Part shown: piece after piece, positions 11,252 through 22,431 of the stretch | Layout: every line of letters begins with the position of its first letter | Position numbering within the stretch: position 1 is the stretch's first letter | From: Amoebophrya sp. A120 | Taxonomy: Eukaryota; Sar; Dinophyceae; Syndiniales; Amoebophryaceae | Direction of reading: 5' to 3' | NCBI GenBank assembly: GCA_905178155.1 | Contig: CAJINV010000015.1 | Location: forward strand, 1,666,538-1,730,537 | Length of the DNA: 64,000 nt | Notes under the pieces: generated by a model | Seen by the model: only the letters and a program-made list of their open reading frames with translations | Database searches by the model: none | What the model was told of the DNA's origin: nothing | Translations under genes and position numbers: made by a program

Positions 11252-12550
11252 ATGCCTGAACTAGTACCTGAGCAGGAGCAGCTGCCCAGGAGGATGCAGG
11301 AGCAGGCGGCGGGTTCTGGTACTGTTGAGCCAATCGCTGTTGACGAACGAATCTTGCGACCACATGAGTTGGGTGGCGCGGCTGCGGGCACCAGTCTTGG
11401 GAGCAATGTTTCCACAAGACGCACGACTTCTTCGCGACAAAACAGTAGTTCGACAGCAGCGGCATTCGGCGCCTTCAGCAAGCAGATCAAGGACATCGTC
11501 CCGGTCCCGGGTGTGGCGGAAAGTCTGGAAGTGTTCGCTTTTTTAGGCGAATACAGTGTGGTGTGCATCCAAGATGCTATTACGGCGGAAAGAGAACAAC
11601 GACCCGTGGTTGGCAAAAGGGCGCGTCCAGTGAGTCCGAGTGTTCTTGAAGGCTCGCAAGGTCGTGTGACTGATCTTCATGGCAACCCGAACGAGCCAGT
11701 GGCCGACGAACATGACATTGTCATTGCAGCTGTTCAACCATCGGACAAGACCGGTGATGGCGCCTCGGATTTGGCAGACATGAAGCAGGGAGAAAAGATC
11801 GGACTGAAGCAAAAGCCCGTGGCAAGAACTTCTGTGCGCCCTGCTGTTGTCTCCAGTTCACCCAGCACACCACCAGCTGCAGGACTACCGGTTGTAGAAG
11901 ATGCCTCCGCAAGGTTAGAAGTACCCGTGGTCGCAACATCAAAACCATTCGCAGCACCCGAGGCTGTCGTGTCTGTGTCACCCCCAGTCGACGTGCAAGA
12001 AGAGGCTGACGCTGAAGAGGTATCTGTGGATGTCGCGGCGCAGCAAATGACTCCCGGAACAACTACTCCGGTAACTGTATTTGAGGATCCGGAAACGGCC
12101 TCTACTGCAGCAATTGACCTGAAAGATCCGCCGACGGCTTCCCCGCCTCAAGAAAAATCATCTCCAATGAAGATACCCCAGTCAGCGCCCGTTTTGTCGA
12201 AGAACCACGCGAAACAGGAACCCGCGTCCGTGTCCGCGCAAGCACAGGAGCCGCGACTATCCTCGCAGCGGGGGGAGACAGACAAAGACAACAACAACAT
12301 CGACCCGAGCATGCCTTTTCTTCCCGACAACGCGACGGAAGAGGAAAAAGAGGCGTACAATCGCCAGTTGCAAGCGAAATTAAACAAGAAATTGCAGTTA
12401 TCGAAGCTGAAGCCGACGCGGGGGTCGGTTGCGGACCGGTACGTGTCCAGTGTGGCGGCGAAAAACAAGGAACAGGTAGAGAAAACGCCGCACCGGAGGA
12501 CGGACGATGGAGAATTTCTGAAGGTGGAATTGGAGAGGACGCCGCGGTAG
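11252..12550 (+). CDS. Disordered protein of unknown function (432 aa)
   Basis: Single-exon frame from ATG 11252 (MPELVPEQEQ). Long low-complexity Ser/Pro/Ala/Glu stretches; only the C-terminal ~90 residues look ordered and charged (EEEKEAYNRQLQAKLNKKLQ, then TRGSVADRYVSSVAAKNKE). No family recognised. It contains no introner, unlike most neighbours. Its last codons (..gacgccgcggtagg) are the start of a sequence repeated at ~12766 and ~13932, so the 3' end sits at a segmental-duplication boundary. Confidence 0.6.
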   Translation: MPELVPEQEQLPRRMQEQAAGSGTVEPIAVDERILRPHELGGAAAGTSLGSNVSTRRTTSSRQNSSSTAAAFGAFSKQIKDIVPVPGVAESLEVFAFLGEYSVVCIQDAITAEREQRPVVGKRARPVSPSVLEGSQGRVTDLHGNPNEPVADEHDIVIAAVQPSDKTGDGASDLADMKQGEKIGLKQKPVARTSVRPAVVSSSPSTPPAAGLPVVEDASARLEVPVVATSKPFAAPEAVVSVSPPVDVQEEADAEEVSVDVAAQQMTPGTTTPVTVFEDPETASTAAIDLKDPPTASPPQEKSSPMKIPQSAPVLSKNHAKQEPASVSAQAQEPRLSSQRGETDKDNNNIDPSMPFLPDNATEEEKEAYNRQLQAKLNKKLQLSKLKPTRGSVADRYVSSVAAKNKEQVEKTPHRRTDDGEFLKVELERTPR

Positions 12551-12580
12551 GTGTTAAAAATACGAGGAGGTCGTGAGAAA

Positions 12581-12730
12581 CAGGATTGAAATCGACAAAG
12601 TTGAAATAATCCGTGATGCATAAAATGCAAGGCACGACGTGACTGTCTTGCAGGGAAGATTGCACGCGAGGCCGATTGTCAGCCTGTCTCGGGTTTGGGA
12701 TAGAGCTGCTAAAGTAGCATGACAAAGGAT
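12581..12730 (+). mobile_element. Family E introner, 5' half only
   Basis: Nearly identical to 16587-16740 of the intact E copy (caggattgaaatcgacaaag through gctgctaaagtagcatgac). The matching 3' inverted end is missing, so it is a broken copy; it lies just after a stop codon rather than in an exon. Confidence 0.85.
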
Positions 12731-13567
12731 TTTTTTACCGCCACGGCAGTGCCAAGCCGGTAAAAAACGCCACGGTAGGTGTTAAAAATACGAGGAGGTC
12801 GTGAGAAACTGTCATGTGTATGAACCAAAAGAACCAATACCAATACCAATCTCTGAGTCTTCTATTTTGTGTTTCGAGTATGTGTTTAACTTTAACGTTT
12901 AAATTGTTTCTCGCCAGTGCCAGACCTATGAATCAAGTACACTCCTTTTAATTTTTCCCCATCCCAAAGAGACAAAGACATTTCCAAAAAATAGCGAGGC
13001 GAAACGATGCTCATACTGTAAAGAAATTTTATAGGGCTAATATGCTTTGCCTTTGGCTCTAGCTTTGATTGACAACTCCCGCAGGGTTGAAGCGCGGAAT
13101 GCCGATGGATGTTGTTGATGTTCATTCTTCTACTGCGGGGGGCGGGTTGTATCATCTTCTGCGTAGTGTGGCACAGTCGCAAATAACGAGAGTAGAGTGT
13201 GGCACCTGTTTGGATGCGCCAGAGAGTTGAACTAGTGATGTGAGGAAACACGTCGACGAGGACGAGAAAACCACAATGGAGGAGCGTGAGTACTAGTTCA
13301 TTGCGTCACCTTCAGCTTCTCAGGGTCTTCTAGGGCGGTTCTGGTGGAGAGAACAAACTTTCGTGGTGACAGTTTTTTTAGTGTTTTTCGCAACCAAGGA
13401 AGCTTCCTTTTGACAATGTGTTGCTTCATCGCAGTGAAGAGATAAGTTCGGTGTTCAATTTCAAATCATGTGAAAAATGGCCTCGTCGCGAAATCAAGCC
13501 TACAGTTCTCGGACGGCAGTAAGTGGCACGTTGGAGCGGTTGTAAGTAGCTTCCTTCGAGCGAAGTC

Positions 13568-13930
13568 ATGGAGAAAGGAAGAGAACGAGACCCGCGGAGA
13601 ATGTTGCTTCGCCGAGCACCGCCCTCGCAGGGTCAGATTGATAAGGACGCGCGGGTAGGTGGTCGTGCCTCCAGTTCGAACTCCGATAGATATCCGGGCT
13701 CATCTTCATCGTCTCAGCGTGGTGTCGTACGTCCGCAGGTTTTTCCACAACCATCGGTGCAGCCACTTTTTTCCTCGGCAGCTGCGACTCAACACTGCGA
13801 GAAAAGCTGCAGTACTAGTAGAAGCAGCAAGTCTACTGGCAGGATAAATGTAAATGAAACAAGTGGCACGGTGGAGGAAGTTGTAGACCACTTGTCATCG
13901 ACCGGTAGTAGCAGCAGGGAGAGTGGTTAA
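13568..13930 (+). pseudogene. Truncated paralogue of the 14738 gene (N-terminal ~120 aa)
   Basis: MEKGRERDPRRML..RAPPSQGQ..KD..VGGRASSSNS..YPGSSSSSQ aligns along its whole length with the start of the 14738 gene. It ends at TAA after the shared Ser-rich ..HLSSTGSSSRESG part, exactly where the duplicated unit ends. It lacks the membrane segment and the conserved C-terminal region, so it is probably a dead copy; a short product is not excluded. Confidence 0.7.
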
Positions 13931-14737
13931 AAATACGCCACGGTAGGTGGTTAAAAATACGAGGAGGTTGTGAGAAATTATCATGTGTATGAACCAAAAC
14001 CAATCGAATGTCTGTTGAGTCTTCTATTTTGTGTTTCGAGCAATATGTTTAAATTGTTTATCGGTCTGGCTCTGGCGATAATTGCCAGAGTCAGACCTAC
14101 GAATTAAGTACACTCCTTTTGATTTTTCCCCATCCCAGAAAGACAAAGAGAAAGAGATTTCCAAAAAATAGAGAGGCGAAACGGTGCTCATACTGTAAAG
14201 AAATTTTATACGGTTAATATCCTTTGGCTTTGGGTGTGACAACTCCCGCAGGGTTGACGCGCGGATTCATGCAGACGGATGTTCGTTTTTCTACTGCAGG
14301 GGGCGGGTTGTACTTATTATCTTCTGCGTCGTGGGACGCAATCGCAGATAAAAAACGAGAGCAGGAGAGTGTGACACCCGTTTGGATGCGCCAGAAGGGT
14401 GAGTTTAGTGATGTGGGGAAACACGTCGACAACGAGAAGAACGCAATGGAGGAACGTGAGTACTAGTTGTGCTTGTGTCAGCTTCTCAGGGTCTTGTAGA
14501 GCGGTTCTTCTGGAAAGAACAAATTTTCGTGGTGGCAGGAGTTGTTTTGGTGTTTTTAGTCGCTAAACAACTTTGTGACATTGTGTTTTTGCATATCAGT
14601 GTGATATTAGTTTCGGTGGTCAACATCAAATCATGTGAAAAATGGCGTCGGGTGGAAACAAACCCTGTAGTTCTACTTCGACGGCAATAACCGGCACATC
14701 ATTGGGGCGCTACTAGCCGCTTTGTTCCGTCAAAGGC

Positions 14738-17700
14738 ATGGAGAAAGGAAGAGAGGAACGAGACCCACGGAGGATGATGTTCCAGTTCCTCCGCCACGCA
14801 CCGCCCTCGCAGGGCCAGGTTGACAAGGATGGGTGGGTAGGTGGTCGTGCCCCCAGCTCGAACTCTGCTAGATGTCCGGGCTCATCTTCATCGTCCCAGG
14901 ACGTCGTCGTACGTTGTCCGCGTTGGGAAATTTTTACACAACACACTCCTCCATCAGTGCTATCTTCAGCTAGAGCTACACACGGCGACGAGAACAGAAG
15001 CGGCAGTACCAGTAGAAGCAGCAGGTCAAATTCTACTGGCAGGATAAATGAAAATGGCACGACGGTGGAGCAGGAGGTAGCCCACTTGTCATTGACCGCT
15101 AGTACAAGCAGCGGGAGTGGTGCCGTATTTGCTTCTCGAGCCTCATCTCGCCGTCGAGGAACAACAAAATCTTCCTCCGGATCGTCAAGCAGCTTAGCCC
15201 TCGCAACTACAAAACTCTTGCGGTTTCTGCTATTCGGCCCCTTGTTGACCACAGTTACAGTAGCTGCGACACGAAACGTGCTTGCATTGGGGAAAGGGAA
15301 ACTAGGCACAAAAACCAAAGTGCCTTCCCCCACACATCAGAAGCACACCCACCTTCACCTGCATCAAAATAGTAGGCACAGAGGACACGACCGCCAAAGT
15401 GGGGGCAGCTCGACGATGACTGTGGCAGCATCTCCTAGTACTACCTCGGAGGCCACGACAGCATCTCTTCTCCAGCGGAGAAAGCATGGGGCAGCAAATA
15501 AGAAAGAATCCGAGCACAAACAGCATCAGCAGAAGATGCAGCACTCTGCAGAAAATCAACAACATCTAACTTCGCAGAAAATCCACCTGCAATTAACCTC
15601 CGAAGCCGAGCTGACCCAAGCAGAAGAGGAACGCGCGGCGATTATGCGCGAGCACCAGGTCAGGCAGCACAAGAAGGAGCATAGAAGTAGTTCTTATGGC
15701 GGCGCAGCCGGTGGGAGTAAAAACCAGAACAGGAAGAAGAGGAAGAGTGAGATGAAAACATCTCCAACATCAAAAGCGCTTCAAGGAACAGAAACGGAGA
15801 GGACAAACGATAAAGTAGCAGAAGCGGAGGCTGGTTCAACCTCTAAGAAGAATTCCCATGAGCAGCTGGAGATGCAGAAGCGGCAGGAGCGCCAAAAGCA
15901 GAGAAGACAAAAGCAGGAGGACGCGAAAAGAGAAATGCTGCAGAAGATGGGGATTACCACTTCTACCACTAGCATGACCGGCGAGCAAGGCAAGAGCGCG
16001 GCCGTTCTCGCGGAAAAGCTTGAAGGGGCAACTGCATCCTCTGAAACACACTTTGCAACTTCTACCTCAGAGACATCGGCGTCGCACCAAGAAAGTGAAG
16101 AATCCAAAAAGGCACTAGTACAAAATAAATCACCCACACAAGTCGTCCTAGCGGAGGCATCGCGAATGAGTCTGGAAACTGCGGTGCAGCAAAATCAGCA
16201 GCTACAGCGAGAGTTCAAGTCCTTCAAACGAGTTAAAGCACAAATCAAAAAACAAAATAGCAGGAAAACCAGCGGTTCGACCGGCGTGGCTCACCCGCAC
16301 ATCAATATGTGCATGACGCTCGTCACCCTCGCCTTCGGTTGTTTCACCTGCGGGAATGACAACGTGCACAATTCGATCGCGAAACTGGACCCGGAGTGCG
16401 TGTTAGAAACCTTGAAACTGGGGTTGATCGGCGAGGTGCCAGAGGCGGGGGGAGTAGTTCCGGACTACTTCGACACCATCCAAACCGCGAAGAAAAAGTA
16501 CCGCTACGCGGTGCAGTTTCGAACGAGGTTACCCTACCAGGACGCGCTGTTGGCGTTTTACCTGAACATCGATCCGTATGGGTGTGTCAGGATTGAAATC
16601 GACAAAGTTGAAATAATCTGTGATGCATAAAATGCAAGGCACGACGTGACTGTCTTGCAGGGATTGCACGTGAGGCCGAAGATTGTGACGAGCCTGTCTC
16701 GGGTTTGGAATAGAGCTGCTAAAGTAGCATGACAAAGGATGCCTCCTTTCGCTCAACAGCATGACAAACTGGATTTCAGTAACGTCGAAATTTGTCGTGC
16801 GCCGCTAGGAAATTGGGCTTCCAACTGGTATCGGTTTTATGCATCACAAATTTTTCACGTTTGTCATTGTCGATTTCAATCCTGACGCTTCCATAGTCCG
16901 TTTTTCCCGAAGGACTCGCAGTTCACCAACTACCCGGTGATTGACAACCGATTTCTGTACAAGCCCGCGATTTTCCCGCACAACCACAGGCAACTGACGT
17001 TTATCCAAGAAAAAAACTGTGTAAGTGTAAATTTGTATTGCAGAAAATGCAAAACTGTTACACTTGTCATGCCGGACATGCATCAGAGGCAATTTTCGTG
17101 CGTGTTTTCACGTTCTAGCTACACATCATGACAGGTTTTCTGTGTCATGCAGGGCAAACTTGTGATGCTATTCCTCCAAGAAGCTTACACTTACAGAGTT
17201 TTTTTCCTGGATAACGTTGTCTGCGATGTCCATGGAAATTTTGTCTCGGGTTTTGACCGAACGCGGCGGGGATTACAAGGACATCCATAACAACAACATC
17301 CGGACGGATTACACCAACCCGGAAAAGACCAGCAACGTGAGCACCGCCGCGTTTCAGCGCGCGGACCGGAGAGATTTGAACGTTACTTACACGTTGGTCA
17401 ACGGGGTCCCAACGCGGAGCTGGCGGTCCCGCGTCGCCACGGTGGACATTTTGTCGCAGAATTCTTTTGAATTCGAAGTTTTGCCGGTGTTGGTGCAAGG
17501 GGATCCAACCGACCCGAACCAGCAGGATGGCGCCAAGCCTCTGTTAGTCGAGCACCCGCACCGGGCGAAGGTGGCCGGCACGGCGGTCACGGCCGCGCCG
17601 ATCGATGAGAAATTAGCGTACGAGACCACGATATCAAATGCAAAAACGTCTGGGTCTGGAATATTGCCGGGTTTGCATGGCCGAGAATGTCTGTAATGCA

Positions 17701-19305
17701 CGACCTAGCATCACAGATTTTTTTTTTAGAGGGTTTCCTGATGCCTATTCCGCATGACAAATGCCCTCCCCGCGTAGCTTCAACTAGACTCCTCTCGCTG
17801 ATCAAGCAATACAGATTTTTTTAGAGTCCAAAGTTAGCATCACAAGCTTCAACCTTCCAGACCGAGACACTTTTGCATTTGATGCACGAAGATAGTCCCG
17901 ATTGACACGGTGACAAACTGGAATGCGGCGATTTTAGACTACCTTGAACTGGCAACCCCGATCAACAAGCAGCAAGAATACAGTTACAACACGCTTAGGA
18001 AGCAGTTTTCCTTCTACCCCGCTGCGCAGCACAGCAAAATGATGCACGCGCTGCACGAGAACTACCACCGCAGGCTGGAGATCCAGCGGGAGCGGCTGTA
18101 CAATTTCCACCAGTACAACGTCTCAATTAACGCAAGTACCGTCCGCTCCTACTTTGACGTGACCAACGCCACGACGTTGAACGACACTTCCCTCGCGGCG
18201 AAGCAAAATCGCGGGATGCAGTACCTGTACAAGTTCCACGAGGGGTATGGAACTGTCAGGATCGAAATCGACAAAGTTGAAATGATTTGCCATGCATAAA
18301 ATACAAGGCACGAAGTGCCTGTCTTGCCGGGATGGCAAGTGAGGCAGATTCATTGTGACCCTATTCAGGGTTTGGGATAGAGCTGCTAAAGGAACATGAC
18401 AAAAGCAGTCTTCTGTGCCCAAACAGCATGACAAATTGGATTCCGATGCTCCAAAAATTTCTCATGCGCCGCTTGAAAATTGGGCTTCCAACTGGTATTC
18501 ATTTTATGCATGGCAAATCATTTCAACTTTGTCGATTTCAATCCTGACGCTTCCATAAGGGGTCCGGGTGGGCCGCGGATCCGGTGTTTCAAAATCCGGA
18601 CAACCCCTTTGCGGGGTGGGACAGCGAAATCGAGAAGAAAAAAGAACGTTTGGAAACCTGCTGGGGGAAATGGTGGGCGGACAGCAGTTATGCATTGCAA
18701 AAGCATCGTACTAGTATGAATTGCATTACAAATTGACTTAGCATTGCAAATTGAACTTGTAATGCATGAATGCAATCACAATCACTCAAAACGAGTACGA
18801 TGCTTTTGCTGTGGACAGCAGCTACAAGTACGACGGCACAAACTTCACGAAGCACGACATCATGATGATCCAGCCGTCGACCCAGAAATTGATCCCGACG
18901 AAGATCACTTTGGGGAATCAATTCGGAACCGAGTTGTTAAAAACGACCGATGAACACCCCGAGCTAATGACGAGCAACGTTTCCTACAAAATCTGCGACC
19001 TCTCCACGAACCCGGGCTGCGGCCGGGCGGGGGCGTTTTATCTCGATCCGAGCGGTGCGCCGTTTGACTACACAGATGGGAACACTTTTGCCTATTACGT
19101 GGACAAGATTTTACGCATCGGATTGCCGGCGTCGGTCACGAGGATTACGGAGGAGGAGGATTCGGCGGAGTCGGGGCATTTTCACGACGATACGGTCATC
19201 GACATGAACAAGTACAAGAACCAAGCTGGCGAGTTCAACGACCTGCGCTACAAAAAACTGAATCACCACGTGTACGACGACTATTTTGACGATACGAAGC
19301 CGTAG
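14738..19305 (+). CDS. Large unknown protein with N-terminal membrane segment and conserved-looking C-terminal domain
   Basis: Starts ATG 14738 (MEKGREERDPRRMMFQ). The first ~160 residues are Ser/Arg-rich; a hydrophobic segment follows (LLRFLLFGPLLTTVTVAATR), then a Gln/Lys/Glu-rich coiled coil (EERAAIMREHQVRQHKKEH). From ~16290 (HINMCMTLVTLAFGCFTCG) the protein becomes globular and is cut by introners E (16577-16896), F (17002-17213), D (17632-17884), E (18246-18557) and A (18688-18812). The exons join in phase: FYLNIDP-FFPKDSQFTN, HNHRQLT-LSAMSMEI, AYETT-KIVPIDTV, YKFHEG-SGWAADP, WADSS-YKYDG. It ends ..LNHHVYDDYFDDTKP. Topology suggests a type II membrane or secreted protein. I do not recognise the domain. 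Confidence 0.8.
16577..16896 (+). mobile_element. Family E introner
   Basis: 320 bp, repeats atccg/gtccg (16572-16576, 16897-16901). Inverted ends gtcaggattgaaatcgacaa / ttgtcgatttcaatcctgac. Confidence 0.92.
17002..17213 (+). mobile_element. Family F introner
   Basis: 212 bp, repeats acgtt (16997-17001, 17214-17218). Ends tatccaagaaaaaaactgtg / agagtttttttcctggata. A GTAAGT-like word (tgtaagtgta) lies inside the terminal repeat but is not the splice point. Confidence 0.9.
17632..17884 (+). mobile_element. Family D introner
   Basis: 253 bp, repeats cacga (17627-17631, 17885-17889). The right end is ttgatg instead of ttgata. Confidence 0.88.
18246..18557 (+). mobile_element. Family E introner
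   Basis: 312 bp, repeats agggg (18241-18245, 18558-18562). The reading frame is restored across the glycine codon. Confidence 0.92.
18688..18812 (+). mobile_element. Family A introner, short variant
   Basis: About 125 bp between 9-bp repeats ggacagcag (18679-18687, 18813-18821). The right end (gcttttgctgt) lacks the usual ATA, so the termini may have eroded or converted. Confidence 0.75.
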
Positions 19306-20309
19306 AGACAGGATAGCGTTGGGAAAAGAACATGAGGGTAATTTTGGGCGGTTGATGCAGGAACGGTTTTTCTCCACTTGCTTCATCTACAACCCTGCAA
19401 ATTCTATGGCGTTGTTTGAAAATGAAAGGATGAGAAAGGGGGCGCGGTAAGGTAGTGGATAGAAAAATTTTATGCACATTATGAGTCGGGAATGCACATG
19501 TATAGACGAAAAGGAATTTTATCGATGGACTTTTTTCAATTTACATGATGGTAATGAGATGCGGTTTTTGATGACCTGCAACAAAAAGACAAAGGTTAAG
19601 GTTTAGCATAGCTGAAGAGCATCCGAAGTTCCGAGAACACCTCTAGGGAGCACGTTCTATCGGACCATAATGGGTATTATTAACACAAGAAAACTTAAAC
19701 TGATAGCAACTGAATCAACTTTTAAGAATTTTACCTTGAGAATACAAACAACACTCTTTTACTGTCCGGTAAAGAAAGAGGAAAGTCGCCCCATGATGCG
19801 GCTCGCGGATTGTATAAAATCGAAACATTTCAACATGGGAATCAACCAAACAACATGCTGCAATAATTATCGCGAAAAAGGTAGGTGAGTCCTCGCGGGT
19901 AATGCATTCCCTATTGCCGCGACAGCACCCACATATGGGCGGCGCTATTGGTGACGATGGAAGATGAAAAGATTAGAGTTCACCTAGAACAAACTGCCGG
20001 GGTCCGAATCGGGATCCCTGTCCCCAGGTCGTCCGATGAAGGTTTGGTTGCTTAAATGGTGCTCAATTGTTTATTGCCGCTCGGTCCTCTTCAACATCGG
20101 TGCTCGGTAGAGGAATCTTTCGGCCTGCCTGGCTGCAGTTCATCTTGTTTTTCACGATGTTTGTCGGATCAGACTGCAGTACGACGGGCCATCTGAGTAT
20201 TTGTTTCATCTCAGCTCAAAGATCACAGTATCGGTATCCTTGCCATGATCCTGGAAACTTGAGCACACATCATCTACGTGAGCTTGGATAGCTTTGCGGC
20301 TGTTCGAAG
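19306..20309. other. Spacer before the TPR gene
   Basis: No introner or gene recognised; a 72-codon open frame near 19670-19888 is not convincing. Confidence 0.4.
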
Positions 20310-21829
20310 ATGATCAACACTGCCCCCTTGTCGTTACCACCGGTTGTCGGGGAGGACGTGCCCGTGGCTGCGCCTGCACCATCTCAGGAACATGCGAAAT
20401 CAAATGCAAACAAGAACGGTGAGACCTCCGACGACCAGGAAGCTGCTGCAGACAAGCTTCACGAGGAAGCACTGCAGAGGCTGTCTGCGAACGATCCAGC
20501 TGGGGCAGCTCTGTTGTTGGAAAAACACCTGGAGCTCCAGTTGGCGACTTGTCAAGATACGGTGAAGAATGGTGAGAATAAAGGAAGCACCGATGATGTC
20601 GGGAATAAAAATGACCGGAGAAAAAACACCGCGCAGTCCGCTTTCATCCTCGGCATGCTGCATTTACAGCACGTGAAAAACTACTCCTCCGCGGTGAAGC
20701 ATTTGAGAATCGCACTACAGATTCGAGAAAAACCCGAGGTCTGCGGAGAATACCATCCCTCGACGCTGGTCACGGTGGGGGCGCTGGCGGAGGTAAAATT
20801 TGCTTCGTTGATGTTGATTCAAAAGTGACCAAATTTTGTCATGCAATAGTACGGCAAACGCAAAAAAGTGGCAAATGAAAAATCATGCCTGTAGATCGTT
20901 CGATCCAATAGGCTAGTCCTTTGCTTTTCGATTTTTCCAAGTGGAGATCCAAAAAATTCACGCATGAACTACAGGCCCTCGAAGCCAACAACGCCCTGGA
21001 GGAAGCCGAATCCTGCTACAAAAGGGCGGTCAGCGGGGCGTTGAAGGTGCTCGGTGAAGCGCATGAGAACACGGGGTTTGCCTACATGAAATTGGGCTGG
21101 GTGCAATACAAGCAAGCACTCGCGAGCCACGCTCGCATGAAGGATAGCGAAGATGTTGCTGACCCAGCACAACAACTACGACGCCTTGCCGCGTTAGAAG
21201 ATACCTTTCTCGCTGCTTTGAACAGTTTCGAGAGCTGTTACAGCAAGACAAACTTCAGCAACATCACAAACGTCGAGGAACACGGCGGGGATCATAACGG
21301 CCATAAGCATGACCGTGCTTACGGTTCTTGTGTAGTCAGTGAGGAGAATCAGTTGACTCTGTTGAAGTGCATGAACCAGTGCTGCGCGGTCTCGCTTTCA
21401 TCTCTTGCGCGGCCTGGATTCCGCCCTGGTCTGAACGATCCGGTACCGTTCTCCCGGTTGCAGAAGAAGTTGCAGATGCTGTTCGAAGACGAGAATCTCT
21501 TTCCTCCGGGAGAGCAAACAAACGAAAACGAGCAAGAGGGAATTCAAGATTGCGAGCAGAAGGAGGTGATCGAGGCAGAAGATCCGACCCAGGCAGGAGG
21601 ACCGCTTGTACAGCAAGAACGTAAAAAGCTACAAAGCCAAATCTGCCACAGAATCGAGGAACTCCGGAAGAGCATGCAGAAGAAAGAGGACCAGGCACGG
21701 CTGCAGGCAGCTAGGTTGCAGAATGTTGGACTGATGAAGAAAATGAATCCGGTGACGCAGCAGACGATGGGCAGCGGTGGCGGCGGTGGTGGTGGGGACA
21801 ACAAGATGAATTCGCTTGGGGGGTCCTGA
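20310..21829 (+). CDS. TPR-repeat protein (kinesin-light-chain-like repeats)
   Basis: ATG 20310 (MINTAPLSLPPVVGED). Two exons join at a canonical phase-0 GT-AG intron (20793-20974). The N-terminal ~60 residues are disordered. Helical repeats follow: HEEALQRLSANDPAGAALLL, then FILGMLHLQHVKNYSSAVKH ending HPSTLVTVGALAE, then EAESCYKRAVSGALKVLGEA with HENTGFAYMKLGWVQYKQAL. These have the A-alternation and HP.T spacing of kinesin-light-chain-type TPRs, so a protein-binding adaptor role is likely. The C-terminus is a Gln/Lys-rich coiled coil (ERKKLQSQICHRIEELRKSM) and a poly-Gly run. No introner interrupts it. Confidence 0.8.
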
Positions 21830-22431
21830 TTGGCGGTGGAATTCAATTCACCGCTGAGCCTGAAGAACTGCTCTTGTGCCAGGATAATGCGAACAGAAGG
21901 CGGGGGTCGTGTATGAGCGAGACTGAAGACGAGGTTGCTGCGACAACATGGCTTCTTGCGTAGAAGATGTTCAGGCAAGTAAAAAAGTCCGTACATTCAT
22001 CCAGCAGCAGCAGCAAGCATGATGTCCTGACTGTTCTTTTCAGCACCATGTGCATGAAAAAATCATGTTCTCTTGGTTGCGCTTGCGGGACGAGCGGGGA
22101 TCGGGGCAAAAACTCACTGTTCGAGTCACTGATGAAATGAGGGAATTGAGTCTCATCATCCCCTCTCCTTCTGAGGGTACTGTACTACGAAAGTCGTGTC
22201 AAGGAAGCTGCGGCAATAGCGTTAGCTTTTTCGTACGTTGGAGAGTTTATTATTATTTGCTCCTCTGGTTGTTGAGTAGAGAGTTGATTCCCGGCCGCAT
22301 TGCTTGATGTGAGTCACTCACGCTCTTTCTGCGTGGCGATTTCGTCCGCACGCTCTGCAGTTCTCTCATCCAGCACGAAGACGGCCACAGTTCTTGCACA
22401 GATGAACTTGAACATGTAGGAAAAAGTCAAA
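21830..22431. other. Spacer before the U-box gene
   Basis: No supported feature. Confidence 0.4.

Larger units (their letters stand above)
12537..15120 (+). repeat. Tandem segmental duplication (three unequal units)
   Basis: The junction sequence cggtaggtgttaaaaatacg recurs at ~12547, ~12772 and ~13941. From the second and third junctions onward, about 1.2 kb is duplicated. Shared blocks include agtcttctattttgtgtttc, a ttccaaaaaatag block, and the coding start at 13568 / 14738, all with substitutions and small indels. Confidence 0.85.
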
